64,000 nucleotides of DNA from Asanoa hainanensis (lineage in GTDB: Bacteria > Actinomycetota > Actinomycetes > Mycobacteriales > Micromonosporaceae): assembly GCF_900188485.1 (NCBI RefSeq), contig NZ_FZPH01000010.1, positions 62,001 to 126,000 on the forward strand, read 5' to 3'. The translations under genes were made by a program, and so were the position numbers. Below the pieces are notes generated by a model. It searched no databases and was not told where the DNA came from. It saw nothing but the letters and a program-made list of their open reading frames with translations. Shown piece after piece: positions 56,124 through 64,000 of this stretch; positions within the stretch are counted from its first letter, which is position 1; each line of letters begins with the position of its first letter.

Positions 56124-56659
56124 GGGGTGTTCCGCCGGTCGATCTCCATCCACCGGTCCGGTCGGGCGACCGGCACGAAGCCGGCTTTGGCGTAGACCCC
56201 GTGCGCGTCCTTCGTCGCCAGGATGATCCGCAGGACTCCGATGTCGGCGAGCAGGTCACGTGCGGTCTCGGCGAGCCAGGTCCCCAGGCCGTGACCCCGC
56301 TCGTCGTTGTCGACGTAGACGTCACACAACCAGCCGAAGGTTGCCCGGTCGGTAACGATCCGGGCGAACGCGACCTGGGTCTGGTCGTCGGTGCGATAGA
56401 CGCCCAGGGCGATGGAGTTTTCTAGGGAGCGCTCGACGATGTCGCGGGGGCGGTTGGCGGCCCAGTAGGAGTCTGTCGAGAGCCAGCGGTAGACCCGGTC
56501 GACGTCGATCTGGCTGGGGTCCGACGAGAGCAGATGCCCGCCTCGAACCTCGCTCCAGACCGGAACGTCAGACGCCGCGGCGGTGCCCGTGGCGCCGCCG
56601 TTGGCGGTGCCGTCGGTGGGTGCGGTTGGGCGCGCGCCGGCCCTGGTGGTCGTGTCCAC
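56120..56659 (-). CDS. GNAT-family N-acetyltransferase
   Basis: A 179-residue protein. The first ~35 residues are Thr/Ala/Gly-rich and disordered; the acetyl-CoA binding motif is DERGHGLGTWLAETARDLL (near residue 118), followed by LILATKDAHGVYAKAGF, the usual GNAT end. The substrate is unknown. It precedes rarD with a four-base overlap. The start could be further downstream given the disordered N-terminus. Confidence 0.85.
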   Translation of the reverse strand: MDTTTRAGARPTAPTDGTANGGATGTAAASDVPVWSEVRGGHLLSSDPSQIDVDRVYRWLSTDSYWAANRPRDIVERSLENSIALGVYRTDDQTQVAFARIVTDRATFGWLCDVYVDNDERGHGLGTWLAETARDLLADIGVLRIILATKDAHGVYAKAGFVPVARPDRWMEIDRRNTP

Positions 56660-56714
56660 GCAGCCGACGTTAGCCCGCGACCGATCGACGGTCGCGGGCC
56701 AATGCGGTGCTCGC

Positions 56715-56737
56715 GGCCCTGTTAAGGGCCCTTTTCC
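56715..56737. repeat. Palindromic element AAGGGCCCTT with T-run
   Basis: GGCCCT-GTTA-AGGGCC (56715-56730) followed by CTTTTCC contains a nested perfect AAGGGCCCTT palindrome. It sits between the GNAT gene and the holin-like gene, both on the minus strand, where no transcript on the plus strand is known. Similar GTTAA...GGGCCCTT elements seem frequent in Micromonosporaceae intergenic DNA, from memory. Confidence 0.35.
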
Positions 56738-56756
56738 TAGCCTTTTGCCGGCGCGA

Positions 56757-57152
56757 TCAGTCCCGATCGAAGATCAGGCCGAGCACCCAGGTGACGAGGC
56801 TCACGAACAGCGCGCCCAGCACCGCCGCGGGCCAGAAGCTCTCGACGTCGAACGGCAGGTCGACCTGCTCGGCGATCCACCCCGTCAGCATGAACAGCAA
56901 CGCGTTGACGACGATCGCGATCAGCCCGAGGGTCAGGATGTAAAGCCCACACCCGAGCGTCTTGATGATCGGCTGCAGCACGGCGTTGACCACACCGAAG
57001 ATCACCGCGACCAGAATGACGGTCAGCACCACCTGACCGGTCGAGTCGGTGTCCAGCGTGATGCCGGGAATGATCAGAGTCGCCAGCCAGAACGCGAACG
57101 CCGTGGCCAGCAGCCTGACAACAACACCTTTCATGAAACCCATGCGCGGCAT
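56757..57152 (-). CDS. Phage holin-like/YvlD-type small membrane protein
   Basis: A 131-residue protein with four hydrophobic segments and the segments LPIIKTLGCGLYILTLGL-like VLQPIIKTLGCGLYILTLGL and VNALLFMLTGW found in the phage holin 4-2/YvlD family. In bacteria these are usually chromosomal membrane proteins tied to envelope stress, not lysis proteins; no phage genes lie nearby. Three Met codons (57152, 57143, 57134) can serve as start and none has a clear ribosome site. Confidence 0.75.
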   Translation of the reverse strand: MPRMGFMKGVVVRLLATAFAFWLATLIIPGITLDTDSTGQVVLTVILVAVIFGVVNAVLQPIIKTLGCGLYILTLGLIAIVVNALLFMLTGWIAEQVDLPFDVESFWPAAVLGALFVSLVTWVLGLIFDRD

Positions 57153-57183
57153 AGTGCCATGGAGATCGCCGCTAGTCGCCCCC

Positions 57184-59619
57184 TCACAGTGAGTTCCCAG
57201 ACCTGGTCACAGACTGCAACGCATCGACGTCGTTCGGTGTTGCCGCATCGTGCCAGTCGGTAGCCGGCCCGATCACCGACTGCTCGATCGGCGTCGCCGC
57301 CAACACCGCCCACCGCAACGAGTCACCGCTGATGACCGCCACCATGTCGGCACGGATCCGGCTCAGCCATTCGGTGGCCGCGCCGAACCCGAGAGCGCCG
57401 GCGGCGATGGCCGCCTCCCCCGGCCCAAGAGGCCCCAACACGACCAGGTCCGCGGCCGTGAGCAGCTCGACGTCCGTTTCGGTTAGCTCGTCCCGCACGG
57501 TCAGCACGGCCCGCCATCGCTGGCCCGGGTCCGCGACGGCGGTCTGGTTGTCGACCGCTGGACCGTCATCGGCCTCGTCCTCGTTGCCCACCTCGAGCAC
57601 ATGTCGTCTCGCCGAACGAGCGGCACGCGGGTCGGGTTTACCTCCGCCGGCCGTCTTTCCACCGGCGTCGCGCTCGACGCCGTCAACGTGGGTTGGGCTT
57701 TCCGGGTGGGCGGAGCTCTCCAGGCGGGCTGAAGTACCACGGGTGGCAACGTCGACAATCGTCAACGAGGGCTCCGACGCCGTCGGCGAAGCGCCCGAAT
57801 CACTCGAGCTCAACTGGGCCGAGCCGGGCCGGCCCGTGCCTACCGCGCCCGCCGATCCGCGCCAGCCCGTGCTTGGCCAGTCTGTGCGTGGCTGTCCCGC
57901 GCCTGGCCCGTGGCCGTCTGACCGGGGGGCAGATGGCGGTGGCGTCGTCTGTAGTCGGGCCGTGGCTGGTCGGGCCGCTAGCGATGACGTCGTTTGCGGT
58001 CGGGCCGTGGGTGGTTGGGCGGCTGAGGAGCTTGCGGTTGGTTCTCGGGTGAGTGGCGCGCCGCGGGATCGAGCCCAGCGTTGGAGCGGCTCGGCGTCCG
58101 GGGTGACGGTCATGGCTCCGCTCGCCGCGCCAAGCTCTTCGGCGAACTCGTGCCAGCCGGCCCACCTGCGTGTCCGCACGTCGATGCGGGCGCCCAACGC
58201 CAGCGCGCGCAGCGCGAAGATCTGTGCCGTCGGTAGGGCACCCACCACGACGATCCGGGTGCCAGTTGGCCGGAACAGCCGCGCGACCAACGGGGCGCCG
58301 TGCCGGTCGTAGCCCAACACCATCCCGGCGGGTGGCAACGCCTCGCTCGCTGGTGCGACCTCGACCGGGCCCGCGGGCTGGCTCGACCCTCTCCGGGGCC
58401 GCGGGCTCGGTCTTGGCCGGCCGGGGTTGCCGGGCGTCGATGGGCTCTCGGGTGCGACCGCCCTGGTGGATCTCGGCAGGAGAGTCCGCTTGCCGCGGGT
58501 TGGCAGGCCCAGCGTCGCCGAGTGGCCGGCGAACGGCAGCGTTTCGGCGACCGCGCAGCGGTGATCGCCGTCGAGGCGCTGGACGGCCGCACCCGCTGCG
58601 GCCGCGAGTTGACCAAGAGCCTGATCCGCGTGTGCGAGATGTTGTGGCGACTCGCCGGCGAGGCGGACTCGCAGAACCACGTCCGGAGCGGCGGTGACGG
58701 CGGCCGACACGGTCGTGGCGGCTGCCGGGAGGCCGAGCAGCCGGCCCACGACCCGCGCCCGGTGTGCCGAGCTCTCCTCGCCCGGCGGGTTGGGAAGCGT
58801 CATGCGGTAGCACGCCTGCCACAGCCCGCCGATCGTGACGAACGGCCAGCGGTCGCCGACGCGGGATCGGCCGTCGTGGTGGGCGAGCTCGGCCACCGTG
58901 GCCAGCGCGTCGTCGCGGTCGAGGCGGCGGTGGGGGCCGATCCTCCGCGCGACCCGGCGGCTGATGCTGGACATCGTCGGACGTAGCGCCGTGTTCGACC
59001 ATCCCGGCGGCCGCACCACGCGGAGGACGACGAAGATCCGGCACTGCGCCAGCACGCTGTCCTGGGTCAACTGCCGGTAGGACGCCGCCGCGGCGGTGCG
59101 GGCCATTCGCGGCCGGTCGGCGGCGATCAGTAGGTCCAGCCTGGCTTGCGGCGGGTCGGCAACCTGGTCGACCGGGCCCGCGATGTCGACCAGGCCCGTG
59201 ATGTCAGGTAGCGCGAAGGGCGCTGTCGCGAGGACGGGCTGGTCCAGCTCGAAGACGGCCACGAGCCCGTCCGCGTCGACGAAGCCGCCGTCGGGCGTCG
59301 TGGCCAGGTCGGGCACCAGGAAACGGATCAGGTCGCCTGGCGCGGTCTGTGCCGGCAATACGTGCCGTCGTGTCGCGTATCGGACGCCCGCTGCCAGCCA
59401 CTGGAACAGCCACCGGTCGCGTACACGGGCAAAAGCGACGACGAACACCATGGCGGCGACCACGCCGGCGGCGCTGACCAGGAGCGGGCCGCGGCCGGCA
59501 GCCGCCAGAACCAGAGCGACCGCTGCCTGGGCGGCGACCACCTGCCCGGCCCGAATACGCATCCATTGTGGAGCGGCCAGAACGGGCTTTCGCGAGGGGT
59601 CCACCGTCGTCGATGTCAT
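57184..59619 (-). CDS. eccE: Type VII secretion protein EccE-like
   Basis: An 811-residue protein with two N-terminal membrane segments (~20-65), followed by the EccE domain (~70-330; LFQWLAAGVRYATRRHVLPA). EccE flanks the translocation pore of ESX systems. After residue ~380 come long Pro/Ser/Thr-rich disordered stretches and a short conserved C-terminal part. The divergent eccB gene and WXG100 genes support the assignment. I used the ATG with GGAGGGGAGG eight bases upstream; the frame extends 13 codons further. Length exceeds that of mycobacterial EccE because of the disordered parts. Confidence 0.78.
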   Translation of the reverse strand: MTSTTVDPSRKPVLAAPQWMRIRAGQVVAAQAAVALVLAAAGRGPLLVSAAGVVAAMVFVVAFARVRDRWLFQWLAAGVRYATRRHVLPAQTAPGDLIRFLVPDLATTPDGGFVDADGLVAVFELDQPVLATAPFALPDITGLVDIAGPVDQVADPPQARLDLLIAADRPRMARTAAAASYRQLTQDSVLAQCRIFVVLRVVRPPGWSNTALRPTMSSISRRVARRIGPHRRLDRDDALATVAELAHHDGRSRVGDRWPFVTIGGLWQACYRMTLPNPPGEESSAHRARVVGRLLGLPAAATTVSAAVTAAPDVVLRVRLAGESPQHLAHADQALGQLAAAAGAAVQRLDGDHRCAVAETLPFAGHSATLGLPTRGKRTLLPRSTRAVAPESPSTPGNPGRPRPSPRPRRGSSQPAGPVEVAPASEALPPAGMVLGYDRHGAPLVARLFRPTGTRIVVVGALPTAQIFALRALALGARIDVRTRRWAGWHEFAEELGAASGAMTVTPDAEPLQRWARSRGAPLTREPTASSSAAQPPTARPQTTSSLAARPATARLQTTPPPSAPRSDGHGPGAGQPRTDWPSTGWRGSAGAVGTGRPGSAQLSSSDSGASPTASEPSLTIVDVATRGTSARLESSAHPESPTHVDGVERDAGGKTAGGGKPDPRAARSARRHVLEVGNEDEADDGPAVDNQTAVADPGQRWRAVLTVRDELTETDVELLTAADLVVLGPLGPGEAAIAAGALGFGAATEWLSRIRADMVAVISGDSLRWAVLAATPIEQSVIGPATDWHDAATPNDVDALQSVTRSGNSL

Positions 59620-59696
59620 CGCGGTAGCCTCCCCTCCGTATTCGGCGCGGTTACCCACCGCATCCTAGGGCCGCCACTGCCCACAAGGGAGACTTG

Positions 59697-61037
59697 ATGC
59701 CGTCGCGGCAGGACCAGCTGCAGTCGCACCAGTTCATGGTGCAGCGCGTGGTGTCGGCCCTGGTCATGCGTGAGACGGACCCTGAGCAGCCGCCGTTTCG
59801 GCGGGCGGCCGGCGCGACCCTGGCCGGGGTGCTCGTGGCGGCGATCGCCTTGGCGGGATTCGTCGTATATGGCGCGCTCGTCGACAGCGGCAGCACCGCG
59901 TGGCGTGACACCTCCGCGGTGATCGTCGAGCGGGAGTCGGGTGCCCGCTACGTCTATCGCGAGGGCAGGCTGCACCTGGCCGTCAACTACGCGTCGGCGT
60001 TGCTCGCGGTCGGTGCGCCTCGGCCGAAGACGGTGCTGGTGTCGCGCCGCTCCATCGAGGACGTGCCGAGGGGCGGCACTCTGGGCATCGCGGATGCGCC
60101 GGACTCGCTGCCGGCAGCGGGCCGCCTGCTCGGTCCACCGTGGACCGTCTGCGCACTGCCCGGGCCTGGTTCGGCTCTGCTCGTCGGTGCGCCGGGTGCG
60201 GGTGGCACGCCACTGGGTGATCGCGGGCTGCTGGCGCGACATTCGGACGGCTCCCTGCATCTCGTGTGGCAAGGTCATCGTTATCGGGTGCGCGACCCGC
60301 GCCTCGCGTTGACCGCGCTCGGCTGGACGACCGCGCCGGTCCTGCCCGCCCCAGTGTTGTTGGACGCGTTGCCGGCAGGTGCTGACCTGGCGGTGCCCCG
60401 CATCGCCGGAGCCGGCGAGCCTTCCCCTGGCGTGCCAACCGCACTGATCGGTGAGGTCTTCGTCGTGACCAGCCAGGGCGGCGGGCGGCAGTATGCGGTG
60501 GCATTGCGCGACGGCCTCGCCGGCATCACGCAGGTGCAGGCCGACCTGCTGTTGACGGCCGCTCGGCAGGACGGGCCCACGGACCTGAGCCAAGGACTGC
60601 TGGCAAACACCGCCAAGGTGCCGGATCTGGTGCCGGACGGGCTCGTGCCCACGGTGACCCCTTCCCTCGTCGAGTCGGTCGGGCGTGCGTTGTGCGCCGA
60701 GGTGCGTGACGGCCGCGGCGTCGCCGACGTCGTGGTCGATGCCGACCTGCCTGATGTGGCGGATGCCGTCAGATCACGGCGTGGCGGCGGCGCAGACTAC
60801 GTGGTCGTGCCCCCAGGCCGGGCCGCCCTCGTGGAGGCGGTCGCGGATGACGGCCGGACCGGCGGGACGGTCAGCATCGTCACGGACCTCGGCCGCCGGC
60901 ACGTGCTGGTGGGTGCGGAGACGCCGGCGATGCTCGGCTATGCCGGCGTGCGGCCGCTGCGCCTGCCGTCGGCGGTGGTCGCCTTGATCGAAGAGAGTGC
61001 ATCCCTTGATCCTGCCCGGGCGAGGGAGCCGATTTGA
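59697..61037 (+). CDS. eccB: Type VII secretion protein EccB-like
   Basis: A 446-residue protein with the family start MPSRQDQLQSHQFMVQRVVS, one transmembrane segment at ~42-62 and an extracytoplasmic domain with the repeated beta-alpha units of EccB (VTPSLVESVGRALCAEVRDG near residue 320, ending YAGVRPLRLPSAVVALI). EccB bridges the membrane complex. It diverges from eccE across 77 bases. A TTG lies just before the ATG used; GGGAG precedes it. Confidence 0.9.
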   Translation: MPSRQDQLQSHQFMVQRVVSALVMRETDPEQPPFRRAAGATLAGVLVAAIALAGFVVYGALVDSGSTAWRDTSAVIVERESGARYVYREGRLHLAVNYASALLAVGAPRPKTVLVSRRSIEDVPRGGTLGIADAPDSLPAAGRLLGPPWTVCALPGPGSALLVGAPGAGGTPLGDRGLLARHSDGSLHLVWQGHRYRVRDPRLALTALGWTTAPVLPAPVLLDALPAGADLAVPRIAGAGEPSPGVPTALIGEVFVVTSQGGGRQYAVALRDGLAGITQVQADLLLTAARQDGPTDLSQGLLANTAKVPDLVPDGLVPTVTPSLVESVGRALCAEVRDGRGVADVVVDADLPDVADAVRSRRGGGADYVVVPPGRAALVEAVADDGRTGGTVSIVTDLGRRHVLVGAETPAMLGYAGVRPLRLPSAVVALIEESASLDPARAREPI

Positions 61038-61039
61038 GG

Positions 61040-61066
61040 TTATCCACAGGCAGAAAGTTGTCCACA
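61040..61066 (+). promoter_or_regulatory. Two DnaA-box sequences
   Basis: TTATCCACA (61040-61048) is the classical perfect DnaA box and TTGTCCACA (61058-61066) is the variant used at actinobacterial origins. They are in the same orientation, 18 bases apart, in the 133-base gap between eccB and the first WXG100 gene. No dnaA or dnaN is near, so this is not oriC. Confidence 0.6.
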
Positions 61067-61075
61067 GTCGGTGTT

Positions 61076-61103
61076 CCCAGGGCTACCGAACGTGTGCCCT
61101 GGG
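61076..61103. promoter_or_regulatory. Inverted repeat CCCAGGG/CCCTGGG
   Basis: Perfect seven-base arms at 61076-61082 and 61097-61103 with a 14-base spacer, just after the DnaA boxes and about 70 bases before the WXG100 gene. It may be an operator or a weak eccB terminator; no T-run follows. Confidence 0.35.
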
Positions 61104-61170
61104 GGTCTAGCGTCAGCGACGGCATGCGAGACATTCGCCAACTTCGACGTGATAGCGGGGTGACGTCCGG

Positions 61171-61488
61171 GTGTCCCAGACCCAGGCCCAGGCGGCGGTG
61201 ATGCAGCAGACGGCGGCCAGGTTCGAGCAGGTCGACCAGACGCTACAAAGCATGCTGACCAGCCTCATGGCCGAGCTAGCCGTCCTGCAGACGGCTTGGC
61301 GTGGAGCGGGTGGCCGCTCGTTCGAGCAGGTCAAACAGCAGTGGTCGCAGGACCAGGCCGCGATGCAGCGCGCCCTGCGCGAAACGGCCGGGGCGATCCG
61401 CAGCGCCGGCAGACACTACGAGGCCGCGGACGGCGATGCCGCGAGCCGGATCGCCATCACCAACCGCGGCATCCAGCTGCCGTTGTAA
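61171..61488 (+). CDS. WXG100-family protein (ESAT-6-like), first of pair
   Basis: A 105-residue helical-hairpin protein with TAWRGAGG (the W-x-G turn, near residue 43), flanked by long amphipathic helices rich in Gln and Ala. The family is secreted by type VII systems as dimers. The start is a GTG. The next gene, ten bases on, encodes a second WXG100 protein that could be its partner. Confidence 0.85.
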   Translation: MSQTQAQAAVMQQTAARFEQVDQTLQSMLTSLMAELAVLQTAWRGAGGRSFEQVKQQWSQDQAAMQRALRETAGAIRSAGRHYEAADGDAASRIAITNRGIQLPL

Positions 61489-61500
61489 AGGAGAGCCGTG

Positions 61501-61794
61501 ATGAACGACGACGTTCTGGTCGTCAACTTTCCCGCGCTGCAGCAGGCCAGCGCCGATATTCAAAGGGCGCTCAACACCCTCGACACCCAGCTCGGCCAGC
61601 TCGAGCGCGATGCCGCGCCGCTCATCGCCACGTGGGACGGCGAGGCCAGGCAGGCCTACGACCAACGCCAGTCCCGCTGGCGCACCGCCTCCGCGGACCT
61701 GCAGTCGATGCTCCGCGACATCAAGCGGGCGCTGGACGACTCCGCGGCCGACTACCTGAGCACGGAAAAGAGGAACACCAGTCTCTTTCAGTGA
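61501..61794 (+). CDS. WXG100-family protein, second of pair
   Basis: A 97-residue helical-hairpin protein with ATWDGEA (W-x-G near residue 43) and the Y-x(3)-D/E-like C-terminal part DYLSTEK, the export signal pattern of ESX substrates. The ATG at 61501 has AGGAGAG five bases upstream; a GTG one codon earlier is possible. It probably forms a dimer with the preceding protein. Confidence 0.88.
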   Translation: MNDDVLVVNFPALQQASADIQRALNTLDTQLGQLERDAAPLIATWDGEARQAYDQRQSRWRTASADLQSMLRDIKRALDDSAADYLSTEKRNTSLFQ

Positions 61795-62274
61795 ACGGAC
61801 GAGAGGCGCGGACGTCCGTGGTGTCCAGAAAGTCCGTGCCGCTTGTCACCCGGTCGCGGCGTTGCGGGTGATCTGCATCCACGTCGCGGTCAACTACCGC
61901 TAGCGTCACGCCGGTGCTGGTTGCCAGGTCCGGTGGGCCGGGCGCGGACGAAGGGTCCGTGCGGTCACCGGAGCGGGTCGCCAGGACGCGGTTCGGAGCG
62001 TGCCCGTGTGCGTTGGCGGGGACGGTGACGGAGACCTAGGCAACTGGCAAGATGACGATTGGCAGGGAGAAGGCGGCGGCGACTACGGTCGCGAAGGGAC
62101 GTGGTGCGCAGCCGGCGTTCGTCGAGCACCTTTCGGGTCTACCTATGGGTCCGAATCGGGAGGGTTTCGACGGTGGGCACGGTGAGTCCGCCCGCGACGT
62201 CCCTACATCGTGATCTAGCCGACACCTTGTAGGTTGTACGCGATGCGTCTGGCCTGTCCGGGAAGGAGGTGGCC
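61795..62274. other. 480-base gap without convincing gene
   Basis: Only short open frames of ~60 codons are present, none with a good ribosome site and family resemblance. The stretch is somewhat less GC-biased at codon position 3 of any frame. It may hold the promoter of the SseB-domain gene or remains of a lost gene. Confidence 0.5.
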
Positions 62275-64000
62275 GTGACCGACTGGGAACCGGCCACCGA
62301 GGTCGAGGCCGCGATGCGAGACGCGCTCCGTGCTGGCGACCAGGAACTCTACTTCCGTATCCTGGCTCGCTCCGAGCTCCTGCTGCCGGTCTCCTCGGAC
62401 GCGCTCGCCGGAAGGGCTCAGGTCGGTTGGGGCACCTGGACCACCAACGGCCGCACGCACGTCCTCGCCTTCACGTCCGGTGAGGCCCTGCGCATCTGCC
62501 TGGCCGACAACGCCGGGTCGGCGCGGCGCATGCCCTACCACGACCTCGCCGCCACCTGGCCCAACCTGGAGTGGTGGCTCGCGGTCAACCCCGGCCTGCC
62601 GATCGAGGGCTACCTCCCCGCGTGGTTCGTCGCCCAACTCGCGCGTGGCGACGTCAAGCTGCCGGGCCGCACCATGGGTGCCCGCGCACGCCTTGACCGG
62701 GCCGAGTCCGCCGCGCGCGCTCGCGCCCGGGCGTCCGTGCCCGGGCAGGTCGTCCAGGGCGAGATCATCGAGCCTCCGTTCGTCGACCGCGCCGCTGCCG
62801 TGACCGGTCCGGTGCTCGAGCCGGACAGCATCGAACCGCCGCAACGCAACCGTCCGACCCGGCCGCCGGGATTCGACTCGCCGCTGGCGTCCATGCGTCG
62901 GCGGGGCGGGGTCCCGGCGCCGACCGATGCGACTCCTTCATCGCCCGCCGCACCACCGCCGTTCCGGCCCGTCCCGACACCCCACGTCACCGACGTCACG
63001 CCAGAGCCCTACCGGTCGCCGATGCCGCCGCCGCAGGTCGCCGACGTCACCCCCGAGCCGTACCGGTCGCCGATGCCGCCCCCGCAGGTCACCGACGTCA
63101 CGCCGGAGCCGTACCGGTCGCCGATGCCTGCGCCGCAGGTCGCTGATGTCACCCCGGAGCCCTATCGGTCGCCGATGCCTGCGCCGCAGGTCGCTGATGT
63201 CACCCCAGAGCCCTATCGGCCGCCGACGCCGCCGCCGCAGGTCACCGACGTCACCCCCGAGCCGTACCGAACGCCTATGCCACCGCCGCAGGTGGGCGAC
63301 CCGGCGCCGCATCGGCAGCGCCCGGTCCAGCGGCCCGCGGCCAACGGCGAGTCGGCCTGGCCGCCGCCGGTGGTCCACGGAGACCCGACGCCGAGGCCGT
63401 TGCGCCAGCCGACGGACCCGCCGCGGGACGCAACCGAGCGTCCTACTCCTTCCATGCGGCCGCGATCGCCGTTCCGGGACGACCCCGCGCGGTCGAGCCC
63501 GCCTGGGCGGTTCGCGCCGCCGCGTCCGCCGCGTCCCCAGGCCCGGCCCACGTCCGGTGGGGGCTTCTTCGGCGGGTCGGACCAGCCCGAGCAGGGTCAG
63601 TCGCCGAGCCGGTCCGGAACTCCGGGTCGTGACGACCAGCGTCAGCCGAACTGGTCGCCGGCCAACGGCGCCGCCACGAGCGTGCCGCACGAGACCAGAC
63701 CATCAGCGGGTACGCCCAACGGGTCCGCCACCTCGCCGTCGCCTTGGCCGGCCGCTGGTCGGGACGCGCCGGGTTGGGCCGACAGCACACCTCCCGCCCG
63801 CCCAGCACCCGCGTGGCCGGCCGCGCCCGCGCCATCACCTACGGCCTCGCCATCCGACGCGTCAGCACAGCCCTGGGCTGCCCGGCAGCCCGGGCCGGAC
63901 CTGTCCGGCGCGAACGGGCCCCGGACCGACCGCCCGGTCGGCTCCGGACCCAGGTCCTCCTCGGACCTGGGCCCGGTTCGCCGGACGCCCGGCCAGTCCT
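62275..64000 (+). CDS. SseB-domain protein with long Pro-rich repeat region (runs off window)
   Basis: At least 575 residues; the 3' end is outside the window. The N-terminal ~130 residues resemble an SseB-type domain (AMRDALRAGDQELYFRILAR, LPVSS, GWGTWTTNGRTHVLAFTS, MPYHDLAATWPNLEWWLAVN). From about residue 170 the chain is Pro/Arg/Ser-rich and disordered, and it contains six 17-residue repeats. Pro-rich proteins with SseB domains occur in type VII loci of Micromonosporaceae, and the position downstream of two WXG100 genes fits. GGAAGGAGG lies five bases before the GTG. Confidence 0.75.
   Translation, partial: MTDWEPATEVEAAMRDALRAGDQELYFRILARSELLLPVSSDALAGRAQVGWGTWTTNGRTHVLAFTSGEALRICLADNAGSARRMPYHDLAATWPNLEWWLAVNPGLPIEGYLPAWFVAQLARGDVKLPGRTMGARARLDRAESAARARARASVPGQVVQGEIIEPPFVDRAAAVTGPVLEPDSIEPPQRNRPTRPPGFDSPLASMRRRGGVPAPTDATPSSPAAPPPFRPVPTPHVTDVTPEPYRSPMPPPQVADVTPEPYRSPMPPPQVTDVTPEPYRSPMPAPQVADVTPEPYRSPMPAPQVADVTPEPYRPPTPPPQVTDVTPEPYRTPMPPPQVGDPAPHRQRPVQRPAANGESAWPPPVVHGDPTPRPLRQPTDPPRDATERPTPSMRPRSPFRDDPARSSPPGRFAPPRPPRPQARPTSGGGFFGGSDQPEQGQSPSRSGTPGRDDQRQPNWSPANGAATSVPHETRPSAGTPNGSATSPSPWPAAGRDAPGWADSTPPARPAPAWPAAPAPSPTASPSDASAQPWAARQPGPDLSGANGPRTDRPVGSGPRSSSDLGPVRRTPGQS
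62986..63291 (+). repeat. Six tandem 51-bp repeats in SseB-domain gene
   Basis: Six uninterrupted in-frame units of 51 bases encode 17-residue units near VTDVTPEPYRSPMPPPQ. Each has the VTPEPYR core; variation is at position 2 (T or A) and in the SPM/PPT/TPM end. Copy number probably varies between strains. Confidence 0.9.

Noticed and set aside
56757-57152. Prophage marker because of the phage-holin family name
   Set aside because: The family is mostly chromosomal, and no other phage gene is nearby.
61040-61066. Replication origin
   Set aside because: Only two DnaA boxes, no AT-rich unwinding element and no dnaA, dnaN or gyrase genes nearby.

Overview
The window is very GC-rich, with GC-ending codons, many GTG and TTG starts, tightly packed operons with ATGA/GTGA overlaps, a futalosine menaquinone pathway, a 14-gene nuo operon, LPXTG and NlpC/P60 surface proteins and part of a type VII secretion locus. 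Together these indicate a filamentous actinobacterium, most likely of the Micromonosporaceae (Actinoplanes/Micromonospora/Dactylosporangium type). It looks like ordinary chromosome: I found no tRNA, rRNA, CRISPR array, transposase or prophage.

Layout. Positions 1-9040 hold the 5' part of a DEAD-box RNA helicase, a proline-rich tail-anchored protein and a secreted NlpC/P60 hydrolase on the minus strand, then mqnE with a small membrane protein, and two secreted peptidases (C39-like and M14). Positions 9125-12111 are a cobalamin riboswitch followed by a B12-type ABC importer. Positions 12156-22035 carry a hypothetical protein, a BNR-repeat propeller protein, a HelD-like helicase, an ArsR-type regulator with an MFS exporter and a strong inverted repeat, mqnA, and a tandem array of three penicillin-binding/beta-lactamase-fold serine hydrolases. 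Positions 22036-25625 are paaABCDE (phenylacetyl-CoA epoxidase). Positions 25613-30702 are a SWIM protein and a SNF2 helicase whose Walker A motif is split by a 465-residue intein with a LAGLIDADG endonuclease.

Positions 30775-52819 form a respiratory block: mqnC, a possible small RNA with a perfect terminator, an LPXTG surface protein, menG, a menJ-like reductase, nuoA to nuoN, and a long-chain polyprenyl diphosphate synthase. With mqnE and mqnA upstream, the window supplies enzymes for the menaquinone ring (mqnA, mqnE, mqnC), side chain (polyprenyl synthase), methylation (menG) and side-chain reduction (menJ), next to the complex I that reduces menaquinone. mqnB, mqnD and the prenyltransferase are not in the window.

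Positions 53108-57152 hold an IclR regulator, an ECF sigma/anti-sigma pair, RarD, a GNAT acetyltransferase and a small YvlD-type membrane protein. Positions 57184-64000 are the edge of a type VII secretion locus: eccE diverging from eccB, two WXG100 proteins, two DnaA-box sequences, and a large SseB-domain protein with a six-copy 51-bp repeat that runs off the window.

The observations most worth follow-up are the SNF2 intein in the P-loop, the hairpin-terminated transcript candidate at 32061-32188, the 15-bp inverted repeat covering the MFS start, the KNG-type tandem serine hydrolases, the DnaA boxes in the type VII locus, and the fact that all five convergent gene pairs abut or overlap.
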